Shown here piece after piece: positions 28,601 to 38,799 of a DNA stretch of 64,000 nucleotides (its first letter is position 1; the number at the start of each line of letters is the position of its first letter). Both the position numbers and the translations under genes were made by a program. Below the pieces are notes generated by a model. That model was not told the DNA's origin, did no database searches, and saw nothing but the letters and a program-made list of their open reading frames with translations. This DNA comes from Sciurus carolinensis. Lineage: Eukaryota > Chordata > Mammalia > Rodentia > Sciuridae. The stretch covers positions 47,147,056 to 47,211,055 of the forward strand of contig NC_062219.1 of assembly GCF_902686445.1 (NCBI RefSeq), written 5' to 3'.

Positions 28601-29143
28601 ATACTTGCATTTGGCACCATGCTGGGCTATATTGCCATCCTGGCCTTCATTTGCTTCATATTTGCCTTCAAAGGCAGGAAATTACCTGAGAATTACAATG
28701 AAGCCAAATTCATAACATTTGGCATGCTTATTTACTTCATAGCTTGGATCACATTCATCCCTGTCTATGCTACCACATTTGGCAAGTATTTGCCAGCTGT
28801 AGAGATTATCGTAATTTTAATATCCAACTATGGGATCCTATGTTGTACATTCTTCCCCAAATGCTATGTTATTCTTTGCAAGCAAGAGACTAACACAAAA
28901 TCAGCCTTTCTTGAGTTGATTTACAGTTACTCTTCTCACAGTGCTGGGAACCTTGCCATGAGTCATACTTCACTGGACTCCACTAATAGCAATATCACAA
29001 TGACCCATCCTAGTCCTAGTGGAAACACTGCAGCCTGGCAGAAAAGCAAAGATCTTCAGGCACAACCAGTTGCACAGATATGCAGAGAAAATGTGACAAA
29101 GATTTCTAAAACTTTTCCTCGGAAAAGAATTTCAAGTATATAA
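8763..29143 (+). CDS. GPRC6A: GPRC6A, class C G-protein-coupled receptor, complete gene (six coding exons)
   Basis: The coding sequence joins 8763-8956, 11525-11828, 14075-14911, 20346-20558, 25695-25818 and 28029-29143, giving 928 residues without a stop or frameshift. The order is signal peptide (about 1-19), Venus-flytrap ligand domain (about 20-510), nine-cysteine domain (C522, C526, C541, C542, C545, C548, C562, C565, C579), seven membrane helices (about 593-840) and a cytoplasmic tail. In the family this plasma-membrane receptor senses basic L-amino acids and divalent cations and couples mainly to Gq; osteocalcin and testosterone have been proposed as ligands but are disputed. Ligand-pocket residues S149, T172 and D303 are present, as are the inter-subunit C131, the extracellular cysteines C659 and C744, and the TM7 motif PKCY at 834-837. 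The length fits the form with RKLP in the third intracellular loop (774-777), two residues longer than the 926-residue human reference. The ATG context (A at -3, G at +4) is strong. I see no sign of decay. Confidence 0.97.
9575..9750 (-). mobile_element. L1 3'-end fragment
   Basis: Its reverse complement resembles the tail of the L1 at 34018-34646 (TACTGTCATATGTAACTAAT near an A-rich end). Confidence 0.45.
9770..9905 (+). mobile_element. MIR SINE
   Basis: Good match to the MIR 3' half, including TTCCTCATCTGTAAAATGAG and GGCAAATCACTTAAACTCTA. Confidence 0.75.
11525..11828 (+). CDS. GPRC6A: GPRC6A coding exon 2
   Basis: 304 bases between an ACAG acceptor (11521-11524) and a GTATAT donor (11829), encoding residues 65-166 of the upper Venus-flytrap lobe. 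It carries C131, known in the family as the inter-subunit disulfide cysteine, and S149, part of the alpha-amino-acid pocket. A glycosylation sequon lies at N121 (NCS). It ends in phase 0. Confidence 0.96.
12030..12360 (-). mobile_element. L2 fragment
   Basis: Reverse-strand L2 text (AAGTACAAAGGTTTGGAAGA, GGTCAATGTGGCTAGGGCAG, then a GGGCAAGGCTGGGTCACATAG equivalent). Confidence 0.6.
12580..12660. repeat. Compound microsatellite (A)n(TA)n(GA)n(GATATA)n
   Basis: A-run of about 19, then TA, GA and GATATA units without interruption. Confidence 0.95.
13408..13498 (+). mobile_element. ID SINE, internally deleted
   Basis: Body from GGGACTGGGAATCTAGCTCA to CAATCCCCAGCACCACC, then a CAAAAAA-type tail. 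The middle of the body is shortened compared with full ID copies here. Confidence 0.8.
14075..14911 (+). CDS. GPRC6A: GPRC6A coding exon 3 (main Venus-flytrap exon)
   Basis: 837 bases (279 codons, residues 167-445), phase 0 at both ends, between a CCAG acceptor and a GTACTA donor (14912). It encodes most of the ligand-binding bilobe, including T172 and D303, both assigned to ligand binding in the family, and a sequon at N304 (NWS). The frame stays open about 40 codons beyond the donor, but that extension has no family similarity and is intron. Confidence 0.97.
15268..15605. mobile_element. Ancient interspersed repeat, probably a non-autonomous DNA transposon
   Basis: Resembles a widespread mammalian repeat with GGAATATTTGAATATGCATA and AATGAGATATCTTAGGGATT in the middle and AGATGCTCAACCTGTATTA at one end. 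I do not assign a family name. Confidence 0.55.
15986..16060 (-). mobile_element. ID SINE fragment
   Basis: Reverse-strand ID body: GTGTTGGGAATTGAGTCCAG, then CTCTACCACTAAGCTACACT. Confidence 0.7.
16855..17995 (-). mobile_element. L2 fragment, interrupted by MER5A
   Basis: Reverse-strand L2 pattern before (about 16855-17300) and after (about 17475-17995) the MER5A; landmarks include GGTGATATGATTTG and the GGTCTGGTGGCGAGAAGAC region. Diverged. Confidence 0.5.
17300..17470 (+). mobile_element. MER5A-type hAT element
   Basis: Reads ATTACCTGGAAATCATATTA, GCCTGCATTTCTAACAATAT and CTCAGGTGATATTGCTACAA in the order of MER5A. Confidence 0.75.
18084..18294 (-). mobile_element. Fused B1+ID SINE (sciurid type)
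   Basis: Reverse strand: the ID half (ACTGGGGATTGAAACCAGGG) is followed by the B1 half (GTAATCCTCCTACCTCAGCC), joined by the usual ATTTTATTAGAGACGGGGGTC link. Confidence 0.85.
20346..20558 (+). CDS. GPRC6A: GPRC6A coding exon 4
   Basis: 213 bases (residues 446-516) between a TACAG acceptor and a GTAATT donor (20559), phase 0 at both ends. It encodes the end of the Venus-flytrap domain, with the motif FHFDAHGDLN and then YDVVLWKEING, both typical of class C receptors. Confidence 0.95.
21378..21813. mobile_element. Interspersed repeat, LTR-like or composite, family not assigned
   Basis: A 430-base unit beginning near TTTTAGTCAGCTTCTTTGTT and ending near CATCTCACATCCAAACCATA, a pattern I recognise as common in rodent genomes. 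Open frames within it are fortuitous. Confidence 0.5.
22511..22649. repeat. Inverted duplication, left arm
   Basis: 139 bases whose reverse complement matches 23213-23354 with one substitution and one 3-base gap. It contains an L2 segment and the 3' part of an ID SINE, both inverted. Confidence 0.95.
22731..22830 (+). mobile_element. ID SINE
   Basis: Body GGGGTTGGGGATATGGCCCA to GAGTTTGATTCCCAGAACCC, with a C-rich then CA-rich tail. Confidence 0.85.
23156..23255 (+). mobile_element. ID SINE inserted in L2, with target-site duplication
   Basis: The body starts at about 23172 (GCTGGGGATGTAGCTCAGTG) and ends at CAGCACCAC (23244). AAAATTGCAAC flanks it at 23156-23166 and 23245-23255. Confidence 0.9.
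23213..23354. repeat. Inverted duplication, right arm (probable source)
   Basis: 142 bases spanning the 3' part of the ID SINE, its target-site duplication and the adjoining L2, all in the order expected of an SINE inserted in L2. The arms are separated by 563 bases. Confidence 0.95.
23952..24075 (+). mobile_element. Full-length young ID SINE with target-site duplication
   Basis: The intact tRNA-like body (GGGCTGGGGAGATAGCTCAG to ATCCCCAGCACCGC) and an A-rich tail are flanked by exact 15-base copies CAAAACCAATAATAG (23952-23966, 24061-24075). Confidence 0.95.
25695..25818 (+). CDS. GPRC6A: GPRC6A coding exon 5 (cysteine-rich domain)
   Basis: 124 bases (residues 517 to the first base of codon 558) between a TTAG acceptor and a GTAAAT donor (25819). 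It holds six of the nine cysteines of the domain that transmits the ligand-binding movement to the membrane helices. It is too short to stand out as an open frame and was placed by joining phases with exons 4 and 6. Confidence 0.94.
25819..28028 (+). other. GPRC6A: GPRC6A intron 5
   Basis: No recognised mobile element. A (TTTTTG)n run lies at 27568-27598. Otherwise unique-looking AT-rich sequence. Confidence 0.75.
28029..29143 (+). CDS. GPRC6A: GPRC6A coding exon 6 (7TM domain and tail)
   Basis: Starts after a TTTTAG acceptor; its first two bases complete D558, and it runs to a TAA at 29141-29143. It encodes the last three cysteines of the cysteine-rich domain, all seven membrane helices and the cytoplasmic tail. 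The extracellular pair C659/C744, W797 in helix 6 and PKCY (834-837) in helix 7 are present. The third intracellular loop contains RKLP (bases 28676-28687). The tail is rich in Ser/Thr and ends with a basic stretch (PRKRISSI). Confidence 0.97.
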
Positions 29144-29172
29144 ATGAGCCAATAGAAGAGGCCACATTATGG

Positions 29173-29320
29173 AATAAAATGTTTCATGGGTCTTTGTATC
29201 TAAGAAGTGCACTTACTTTCCCAGAAAATGTGTTTCATGTATTTCTTCACTGCCATCATCTTCACCAAATTTGAGCTAAATACTCATTCTGTGCAATCAG
29301 TTGTTAATGAAGAAAATAAA
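29173..29320 (+). terminator. GPRC6A: GPRC6A candidate polyadenylation signals
   Basis: AATAAA hexamers occur at 29173-29178, only 30 bases after the stop codon, and at 29315-29320. Either could end the mRNA; which is used cannot be decided from sequence. Confidence 0.5.
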
Positions 29321-29559
29321 GTCTCCAATTTGAAACTCCCTTCATTTTTAGCACTTTCATCGGGCTTTATCTTATTTCTCCTTCCTACTAGGCACATGGT
29401 TAAAGGAATCACTTCTATTTCAAGTTTAACCCATAATATATCATCCTGGTTCCATTCTCTGCCACTTCACATGAGCTCTTCACATGAGTTCTCCTCCTCT
29501 CTTAAGCATCTTTACCCTTCTATTCTATTCCTCAGTGCACTTGAACAAACCTTTTAGCA

Positions 29560-30340
29560 ATTATCCTGCACCCAGCGATATGCTGAACACAGAGGCACAA
29601 GAAGCAGCAAGGAATAATTCCTGACCTCAAGGAGCACAAATTCTAGGGGGAGACAGTCACATATAGACATCGTCAGTATAGTGCGGGGATTCTATGACTA
29701 TAATGTGCATAAGGCACAACAACAGTGAAATGGCACTTAACTGCTCCTGGGGTGAAGGGAGGGTTTAGGAGAAGGTGAAATTAAAAAAAAATATGACAAT
29801 GCTTAGATGAAGCCCTGAAAGATAAGTAGGAGTTGGCTAATCCAAAAGTACAGAAAGGAGTTCTAGAGAAAGGGGAAAAGCAGAAGCAGCAGCAGAAAGG
29901 TGACAAGAACGTGTGCTCAGGAACTGTATTCATTAGGTATTACTAGAGCGGAATCCTCCCTGGTATGTAGAGATTAGTTCATGAATGAATGCCACAGTTG
30001 GAGGTCCTTGCTAAGGATAAATTCTATCTTGTGGGGAATGGGTTACCATGAAAGTATCTGGCAAAAAGGTGATGGGTGGAGTAGTTTAAAGTTCTATCTT
30101 TGGAAAATCACTCTGATACAAGGTGGAGGGTGGAGTCTAGTTAACAGGATTGGGATCTATGGGGGTAGAAGATGTGGATATATACTCAAACTGTATAGGA
30201 GGTGGCATTCATTTGAATGGGTTAGTGAAGGATGAATTATAGGCATCTAATATGGTTTATTGAAAGGTGATATGAAAGACAAGAAAAAGACTTGGTTTAA
30301 AGTAGATGGCAGAATATTGAATTTGCGGTGTTTGAAATAA
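29560..30340 (-). mobile_element. L2 fragment
   Basis: Reverse-strand L2-like text (CTGACCTCAAGGAGCACAAA, then GAAGCCCTGAAAGATAAG). Well diverged; extent uncertain. Confidence 0.45.
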
Positions 30341-30719
30341 TTTCAAGACGTTATACATCCATATGATCATAAGGCTTTGAGCTCAGGGGATCTCAGATTG
30401 GTGGAAGGATTTGGACACCATGTTCATGATGCTCCCATCATTTCAAAATAGACAAATGTTACAAAATAACATTGTCCTAATCTCAACTTTCATTTTAGTT
30501 GTCACTGTCTTTCTTTATCCCTTTAACAATTAAATGCTTAAGGAAATAATGTCATAATCATTACATTGGTTACCTGTAGGTTAGTTATAACCCATGAAAA
30601 TCTGCCATCTAGTTGGACCACTTCATTGAAATAGTTCACAGGAATGTTACCTGTCATCTCTCAATATAATTATCAGTTTAAAGTGTTCATCTCCCTTAAA
30701 ACTTAATTAACCTTTTAGT

Positions 30720-32230
30720 CTAATTCCTCTTCATTGAAATGCCATGTCTTAGTTCCCCCAATGAGTCAAAACTCTTTGGGGTTATATAAAACCTCTTCTG
30801 GTTTAACCCTGATACCCTGACCATTCAGTATCAGTCTCCTCTGATGGGTTATCTTCCTCCTCTTGACTCTCATATGTGAGTATTCCCCAGGGTTTCATCT
30901 TCAACTAATATCTCATTCCTCTCAACACACTCTCACTAAAATATTGTCCATTTTTATGGTTTAACTTTGGCCCACACAACTCCAAAAATGACCATTCTGA
31001 CCCAGGTCAGTCTCCAACCAACCCACCTGCTCGTGTCCCTAACACTTCAAAGTCACAGTACCCAAAATGTAATCCAAGTCTTCTTTTTCCTAAATTCCTC
31101 TTCCTCTCTCTTTTCCATTGCTTATCATGGCGGAGGACTTCTTTTGGGCTAATTGACACCCTGAGATTTATTCTTAAATCCGCTATCAGCTTCACCCTCT
31201 TCTCTCTTTAATCTGTCATGTCTCATTTGTTTTCTAACTTACACTTTCTTAAAACTGCCATGACCTCTCCCTGTCATCACTTTCCTTTTTTAAAAAAAAT
31301 TTTTAGTTGTCAATGGATTTTTATTTTATTTATTTATATGTGGTTCTGAGAATTGAACCCAGTTCCTCACACATGCCAGGCAAGCACTCCACCATCGAGC
31401 CACAACCCCAGTTTCTTAATCCAGGCCTTCATCTCCTGGTTCATAGATTGTTGCAACAGCCTCCTGTTTTGACTCTGGTCTCAAATAACTTACTCTAAAT
31501 TTGGAGGAGCCCCTGGTAAGCTTTCCACTCATTCCCACGAGCTCCATTCCTATAGTAATCACCCAATTATCTCTTCACATTACCCAATTATTTTAACACC
31601 TATAAGAAGTCAAGAAGTCCTTACCCTAATGTTCAGGGTCTTCAAGCCCAGCACAATCTCTACTCCTTTCCACCTTGTGTGGTGCCATTCAGAAATGGCA
31701 AACTGCTTGTGATTATCCCCACACCACGCTTTTTCATGCCTCGAAGTATGGGCTCTTCTCTCTGCCTTTACATCCTCTCCACCCCTGACCCTCCTGAAAC
31801 TAGCTAAGTCCACTGGACATAACTCAAGTACCTCCTTTGCTATGCAACCTTCCTTTCTGCCATAGTGCTCATTGCATTCGCATGCTTTTGTCTTATTTTT
31901 TTCAGTTAACACCTATTGAGTGCCTATATGTAGCAGACATCATTCTATGTATGCGGAATATACAAAAGATAAAAAACAGGCAAGTTTTCTGCTTGCCAGG
32001 AGTTTACATTCCAAGGTTCCCAACATCTTGCAGTAGTCAATTCTTTAATACTACCTCTCCCAGCTGCACTCTCCTCTCTACAACCAATACTAACACCACC
32101 ACTGACACCACCTAGTGTGTCCTAGGACTTCACATCTCTGCTGTTGAGATTCTATGCCAGCTGCCTACCTTGGCATTCCCACCCTAACACACAGAATACA
32201 TTGTCATGGATCAATCCTTCCCAAAGTAGT
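30720..32230 (+). mobile_element. L2 element, interrupted by an ID SINE
   Basis: L2 text on both sides of the SINE: before it, the ORF2-end region; after it, AGATTGTTGCAACAGCCTCC, CTTACCCTAATGTTCAGGGT and CAGTTAACACCTATTGAGTG. Confidence 0.55.
31287..31412 (-). mobile_element. ID-derived SINE
   Basis: Reverse strand, with TTTTAGTTGTCAATGGATTT, then TTGAACCCAGTTCCTCACAC and CGAGCCACAACCCCAG. Same type as at 4682 and 41104. Confidence 0.8.
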
Positions 32231-33463
32231 TCCAATACTACCATTCTCCTCTTCCGGAAAATTAGATAACCTCCAATTTCTTTCACCATTAAATTAAATT
32301 TGCCTACCTATCTAAGCAAGACGTTCCACAATCTTATTCAACATTGACTTTTTTTAAATTAAAAAACTATGAGAGTAATCCTAAACGTATTCACATTAAT
32401 AAAGTGATAATATCTTATAAAAATTTTAGGAGGATAAAGTATTCTGATCCACATGAAAATATAAGAAATGATTATTTTTGTGACTTCAGTGATTCCTTGC
32501 TCTGTTGATATAAAAACAGTCTCCTATTGACAGGTGAGCAAAGCTTCAGGAGAGCTTCCAGTTCTTGAATATAGTCATACAAAACAAAAACCCCAGCACT
32601 GTCGTGCCAATAGAACAACAAAAGAAACATTGTTTCATGAGGGTTGTGAGTTTTACTACAATTACATAGCTTTCCACCATTATTCCAGAGACAAAAAGAG
32701 CTATTCAATGTAAGAAATTAAGTTCTGAATTCTTCAAAGCCACAACTACATCTGGCTATTAAGTAAAACAAGCTAATTTTTATTTTAACTCTTTTTGGAA
32801 TAAAGGGTTTCTTTTTTTATTAAAAAGGTAGTGCATGGATATTCTTTTTAAAATAAGAAAAAATAAAGATAAGAAAAATCAACACACAAAAATGTCTCCA
32901 TAACGCCGAACAACCAGTAATCCTTCATTATGAACTATTCAACTCTTTATAGGTTGTCATTATAAAGTTCAAATCATTATTCAGACAGAAACTTTCCTAT
33001 TAGTCAAGACAAACTAATTGAGGGGGAAAAACAGAATTCAGTGTCAGACTAACTCATATAATTATCCCCTTGCCCCGCCCACAGAGACACACAAAGTAAA
33101 ATATTTAATTGCTAAAATGGGGGTGGAGAGAAAATACACACTACATCCACAGCTTTATATTGGCAGGATGAATCAAAGGCTGGTCAGCTCAGGTTGTAAG
33201 GATCTCAAGAGGAAGGTCCAAGTGCAATAGTCTTCTGTGTGCCTAGGTTTTATACAAGAACACCCCAAAATTGATATTCATTAAATGATAAATGAGCAAT
33301 TAACATTCTCAGGGATCTTCTTAAAACTTTGGTTAACACAATAACTCAATGACTTTTTTCCAAACTTGCTGAATGATATTAAAGTCTCCATATAAGACTT
33401 CTGAAAAGCTAGAGTAGGAAAAAATCTTCAAAACTTGGGTGCAAGAAGGATGGAGAATATCTA

Positions 33464-33516
33464 TAGGTAGGTAGGTGTGTAGGTAGGTAGATAGACAGAT
33501 AGATAGATAGATAGAT
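33464..33516. repeat. (GGTA)n(GATA)n microsatellite
   Basis: Tetranucleotide units from GGTAGGTAGG to GATAGATAGATAGAT. Confidence 0.9.
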
Positions 33517-33529
33517 GCCTAAAGTGTGA

Positions 33530-34010
33530 AATCCAATCCGTAATTAACCAGGAAGTCCATATTGGAGCATTTCCTCTATTGTAAGTGCACAGACAAACTG
33601 AAAACATGGGAACCAAATTTTGGGAGTTTCCAGGGTACAACCAATGGAATCCAAGGGACAAAGGACAGGTAGCTGATTATCAAAGAAAAAGAAATGGGTT
33701 GCTAACATCTAACTTCCAGATGGATCACACTCCTCACCCTCCTTTAGCTGCTAACACCTCCAGTGGAGAGAAGGAATGTACTTTTCAACACTCCCTCCTT
33801 TGTAGGAAAGAAAGAGAGGTCCGAGTCTTTAAAAAAGCAAGACAAACTCACTCCTATGGGCACCAGCTCTGGGTCTGAGCTTCTCTACAGAAAATCTACT
33901 ACCTCTGTTCTGTCTCTTAAATAAAACTTGCTTTTCATGCTTACCTTGACTTTTCTCAGATGTTTAATCTTCAACATCAGGGGAACGAGGACCTGATTCT
34001 GATTTCCAAG
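33530..34010 (+). mobile_element. LTR-like segment of an endogenous retrovirus
   Basis: The end resembles a gammaretrovirus-type R-U5: GGGCACCAGCTCTGGGTCTG, then an AATAAA at 33920-33925 and TTGCTTTTCATGC. No retroviral gene is visible nearby. Edges are not resolved. Confidence 0.4.
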
Positions 34011-34017
34011 ACCAGTA

Positions 34018-34646
34018 TCAGCAGTATGGAGATTCCTCAGAAAACTTGGAATGGAACCACCCTTTATCCCACTCCTTGGTATATAGCCAAAGGAGTTAAA
34101 ATCAGCATATAATGACACAGCCACATCAATGTTTATAGTAGCTTAATTCATAATAGCTAAGTTATGGAACAAACCTAGGTGGTCCTCAACAGATGAATGG
34201 ATAAAGAAAATGTGGTATATACACACTATGGAATATTACGATGGAACTAGAGAGTATCATGCTAAATGAAATAAGTCAATGCCCAAAAGCCAAAGGTCAA
34301 ATGTACTCTTTGATATGTAGATGCTAACATACAACGTGTGTATTGGAGAGGGGGAGAATAGAAGTTCATTGGGTTAGACCAAGTGGTCTAATGAAGGGAA
34401 GGGAGGGGAGATGGGATTAAGAAAGACAGTCCTATGAACTGGACATAACTTTCCTGTGTTCATATATGAATGCACAACCAGTGAAACTCCACATCATGTC
34501 CAACCACAGAATAGAATCCTAATTAGCATAAGTTATACCACAGGATGGGATCCTAAGTAGCATAAGTATGTATAATATGTCAAAATAAACTCTAATGTCA
34601 TGCATATTTAAAAAGAACAAATAAAATTAAAAACAAAACAAAATAG
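34018..34646 (+). mobile_element. LINE-1 3' end (end of ORF2 and 3' UTR)
   Basis: The end of L1 ORF2 (GTATGGAGATTCCTCAGAAA, ATGGATAAAGAAAATGTGGT) runs into a 3' UTR and an A-rich tail. The ORF is broken. In the 3' UTR a segment around ATCCTAANTAGCATAAG occurs twice about 41 bases apart. Confidence 0.85.
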
Positions 34647-34737
34647 AACAGTAAGAGAGCAAACACCAAAGGAAAAGTGAAGTATTGATGTGTAGAACTT
34701 CAAATATATATAAAGTTTATATATATATATATAAAAG

Positions 34738-34878
34738 CTTACCGTCTGGCAGAGTTACGTAGGGCCTTGCCAAATTGCTGAGACTGGCTTTGAACTCTCA
34801 ATCCTCCTGCTTCAGCCTCCCGAGTCACTGGGATTATATGCAGCCACTGGGGTTACAGGCGTGCGACACTGCATTGGG
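34738..34878 (-). mobile_element. B1 SINE (older)
   Basis: Reverse-strand B1: TTGCTGAGACTGGCTTTGAA, CAATCCTCCTGCTTCAGCCT, TTACAGGCGTGCGACACTGC. Confidence 0.85.
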
Positions 34879-34888
34879 CAGAACTTAC

Positions 34889-34919
<31 letters not shown>

Positions 34920-35007
34920 CAGTGCTGGGGATTGAACCCAGGGCCTTGTGCTCGTGAGACAAGCACTCTACCAAATGAGCTATATCCCCAGCCAGAACTT
35001 ACTATAT
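34879..35007 (-). mobile_element. ID SINE inserted at the end of the B1, with target-site duplication
   Basis: An ID body on the reverse strand, with its T-run facing left, is flanked by exact copies of CAGAACTTACTATAT (34879-34893, 34993-35007). It inserted into or beside the B1 and is therefore younger. Confidence 0.95.
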
Positions 35008-36378
35008 TTACAACAACCTATTTCCAAAAAGATCTGAAATGAATTTTATAAAAAATACATTTAATAAAATTCTTCAAGTAAATATTTAAAAAATCAGATA
35101 CATAATGGAACAAGGCAGACAATTGAATTCTAGCCTTGGAATAGGAGTTGATCTTGTATTAAACTTACCTGTGGGCATCATAGAAGACAAGGAAAGTGCC
35201 CAGCAAAGCCTGCACCGATGTAGAAAATTTTATTGTCTAAGAGACTTGTTTTCCCTTCTCAGTAACTCCATATTTCGTAACCTTTCAAGTCTCCATCCCA
35301 CTTGACAATTCTGTGAGGAATCTCCCCATTCCATGTGCAACTGAAAGATTTTCAAACCAGAGTGACAAGAAAGAGGCTCAGACGGGGCCCTCAGAGTCCT
35401 TTGGGGATCTTTCTGCCCTTGGAGGCTAGCAGAAAAACTCCCCCTGATCTTGGCTGGTAAACCACAGTGCCCTTGACTATCATCTTTCCTTCACATGCAG
35501 AAAATCTGTTTGAAGCAGGGGGTAATGAAGTCAAATGAAAAATGACGCAGAGACAAGTAAGGAGTGGAAGGTGAAGGGGATCAATCACTTAACCATTAAG
35601 ATCCAACTATGCCTGATGCTGAACTGCTTTTATCTCCACCCCCCAACCCCCTCACACACCTGCTCCCGGATTTCTACAATTTGATACTAAAAAATTATGA
35701 CTGAAATATTTATGCTTCATATGACTGGCTATATGTTTCCACTTAAAAAATGACAGGAATATGTTAAATTATTTCAAATTTCCTTCCAGGTCTAAAATTC
35801 TATAGTTCTAGATTAATTGTGAGTGAATTCAAGACAGAGGCATTATCTATTTTGATAACTTGAAGTTCTGACTCTCAAGTTATTTCTTGTATTACACTGA
35901 AGGAAAAAAAAAAAAACAAAAAAACAAAAAAAAAAACCTCTCTGTAAATCTATCCCTTTATAAAGTAATCACAGAAGTGATCACATCCCCTCCTCCCCTG
36001 TATCCCACAGTTAAGCACAGTGGTAGGCACACGTTCCCAGGTTTCCCATTCTTGGGAAGAGAGTTAAATAACGGTTAAATTAATAAATATGATTGATCCT
36101 CAAGTGAGAAATGCATGTTGTACTGTTGATCCAATAACATGGAAAATATGATAATCCAAAAGAGTTATTATTGATATAACCTAAGCTAGAGATCATTCCA
36201 TTCATAATGAAATTTAAGATTTGATCCTTTTTGTTTTCTGTTTGTGGAAAAGAGGGAAAATAGAAGAGTATTTTCTGAAAAATCAGTAGCTAAAAGAAGC
36301 ATAAGCTAAATTTTGGAACTTCAGCTCATACTTCCATTAGTTAGGATTTTCTCCTGAGAATCCTTTTTCCAAAAAATG

Positions 36379-36380
<2 letters not shown>

Positions 36381-36418
<38 letters not shown>
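36381..36418. repeat. (CA)19 microsatellite
   Basis: Uninterrupted CA dinucleotides. Confidence 0.97.
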
Positions 36419-36420
<2 letters not shown>

Positions 36421-37229
36421 TTGTCATTTGTTTATAAAGGATTTAGGAAAAGATAAATCACTGTGCTAAGACACACAAGAGAATGTTCTTTCCTGTTTCT
36501 TTCTAAGATAGAGTATGTAGTGTTTGGGGCTAACCCTAAAAGGACAAAGTATGACTCACCCAGAAAGGGTTTTTTGTTTGTTTTGTTTTTAAGGTTTCAA
36601 ATTGGTGTTTGTAATGAAGCTCTAGGAGAAGTTGAGAAAACAAGTTGGAAATTAGATATATAGCCAAAGGGTGCAGAAGCAACAGGGGAAAGAAAAGTCT
36701 ATTCTACAGTCAATGGACCTGGGGTGGAATGAATTACTATATAAAGGCAGTGAATTCTCTGTATTTATATATAATTCTCAGCATGACATATGTTGTATAT
36801 ACTTATACAGGTCTACCGTTTTCTGTTGATTAAACTTTTCTCTATAACCATATAAAAAAAAGCTATTGTGGGAAAGTGAGAGGAAGAAGTTGGACACAGA
36901 ACCCTCTTCTCACAGTAAATGTCCTGAGGAATGGTGGAGAGATGCTGTGCACATGCATTATTTCCTGAACTTCCTTGCCTGGCAAAGATGTACTACTTGT
37001 CCTTGGTATTACATTTGTGGGGTACTTTCAGCTTCTCAAAGAAGCTTTTTTTGATGTTGCTACCAGACCATAACAGTGTTTTGTTTGTTTGTTTCTTTGT
37101 TTTACATTTAAAATGCTTGTCCAGTCTACCATTTGAGGTTATTCTAAAGATCAAGAGAGATAATGCACATTAAGGTACATTGAAAGCTACAAATCATTAT
37201 TCAAAATATTATTGCTTTCCCCATCACTG

Positions 37230-37400
37230 TTAGTATTTGCTTTCACAACAATCTTGTGAGGTGTGTTAATAAGCATTAGGAAGGAGGAAATTAAGGAATG
37301 ATAACACTGAGTGTCCTGCTTAAAGTTGTACATCTATTTCATGGTCAAGCTAAAATAAATTCAGACACCCCAGCTTGCTACTAGAACACCAGGTCACATA
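37230..37400 (-). mobile_element. MIR fragment
   Basis: Reverse-strand MIR pattern (ACAACAATCTTGTGAGGTGT, then AGGAAATTAAGGAATGATAA). Confidence 0.55.
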
Positions 37401-37739
37401 CAGTGAAAACAAAAACCAGGAAAAGAGATTTCCAGAATTTTATATGAACAGTTTTCTTTATATCCCTGACCTAGATTGTTTAAACTGAGATAGAGACAGA
37501 GACAGAGAGGGATTAAATTATTTTACTGATATCCAAGTTAAAAGATCAGATTAGAATTGTAAACTTGTTTCTCCTGTGAGTCAATCAAAACAAAGATATG
37601 AAAAAAGAGGAAAGGGTAGATTCCAGAGACTGTTTACCCGACTGTAAAGAGACAACTATGCTCGGACCTTCTAAGTAGGTTAAATTTGCTAGCTTGAAAA
37701 TATATTACAGGTGCAAGGATAAGTCAAAACAATTTTTTG

Positions 37740-38230
37740 GAGGCCAACTTATCAATAGATGTTAAAAAGGAACACATAATATCTGACTTAGCAATTCCAC
37801 TGCTAAGAATTTAGATCTCAGAAATAAATTCTCTATCATACAAAGCTATATTTATTTGCAAGATGTTCTTTGTAATGATGCTCAAAATAATAAAAATTTA
37901 AAAATTTCAGACAATTAAATATCCATACAAAACAATAAAATAATGATGACACTTTTTTCAATGAGAGACTATTCAATCATTTTAAGAAGAAGAGTAAGTT
38001 AACATGAATAAGTATTAAACACCCTGCCATGAATTATGAGTGAAAAAAATAGTTGCAGAATAGCATAATTTTTGTATATATGATATATATAAAGATTGGA
38101 AAGACATGTATCTGGTAATATTGATTTTCCCCAAAGATCAAATGGTTGGATAAACTTACTGTCTATATTTTATTAGTGTTTCAATTTTCATTACAATGAG
38201 CATATTTTACTGCAGAATACAAATGTAAAT
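37740..38230 (+). mobile_element. Old L1 (L1M type) 3' fragment
   Basis: Includes TTAGCAATTCCACTGCTAAG and AGACTATTCAATCATTTTAA in L1 order, heavily decayed. Confidence 0.6.
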
Positions 38231-38799
38231 AAAATGTCATTTCTTAACCTGCCCATTTACTAACAGGGCACTCATGATGAAAACCATAAAATGTCATTTT
38301 TATAATAAAAATAGAAAAATACGTACTAAGAATTATTCTAGAATAAGAATAATGATAAAGGTGAGAGAAGTACCCAGTAGAATTGTCCTTCCAGATAAAG
38401 TAACAATAATTAAATGATGTAGTATTGATGTAAAAATAACCAAAAAGCAGAATTTTTAAAAATCAAGCTCTTTTAAATATTTTTATGTAAATGTTTGATG
38501 AAATAAGAATCACATAACTCCAGAGAAATTAACACTTTTTAATCAATAGTAATAGATGTTATAGTGCAAAATAGAGAAAACTGATTTTGATTTAAAACTT
38601 ATATGCCAAATGTCTACTTTTTGGACATAGAAATGTTGAAGGGAAAAAAAGCAAAGCATTACTTGCAAAAAATAAAGAAATGCTAACATATCTAGAAATT
38701 ATGTGAATTATGCAGAAACATCATATTATTCATTATTTCTCTTTTGAACTATTTTGTTAAGCCAATTTCCAGAGTAAAACTGTTGGTTCCCCTCCACCA

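Noticed and set aside
32472..32708. 78-codon minus-strand frame that looks protein-like
   Set aside because: No domain recognised, no splice or promoter context, and a length expected by chance in this window.
35391..35588. 65-codon minus-strand frame in a slightly GC-richer stretch
   Set aside because: It could be part of an old repeat; no gene family recognised and no splice signals.
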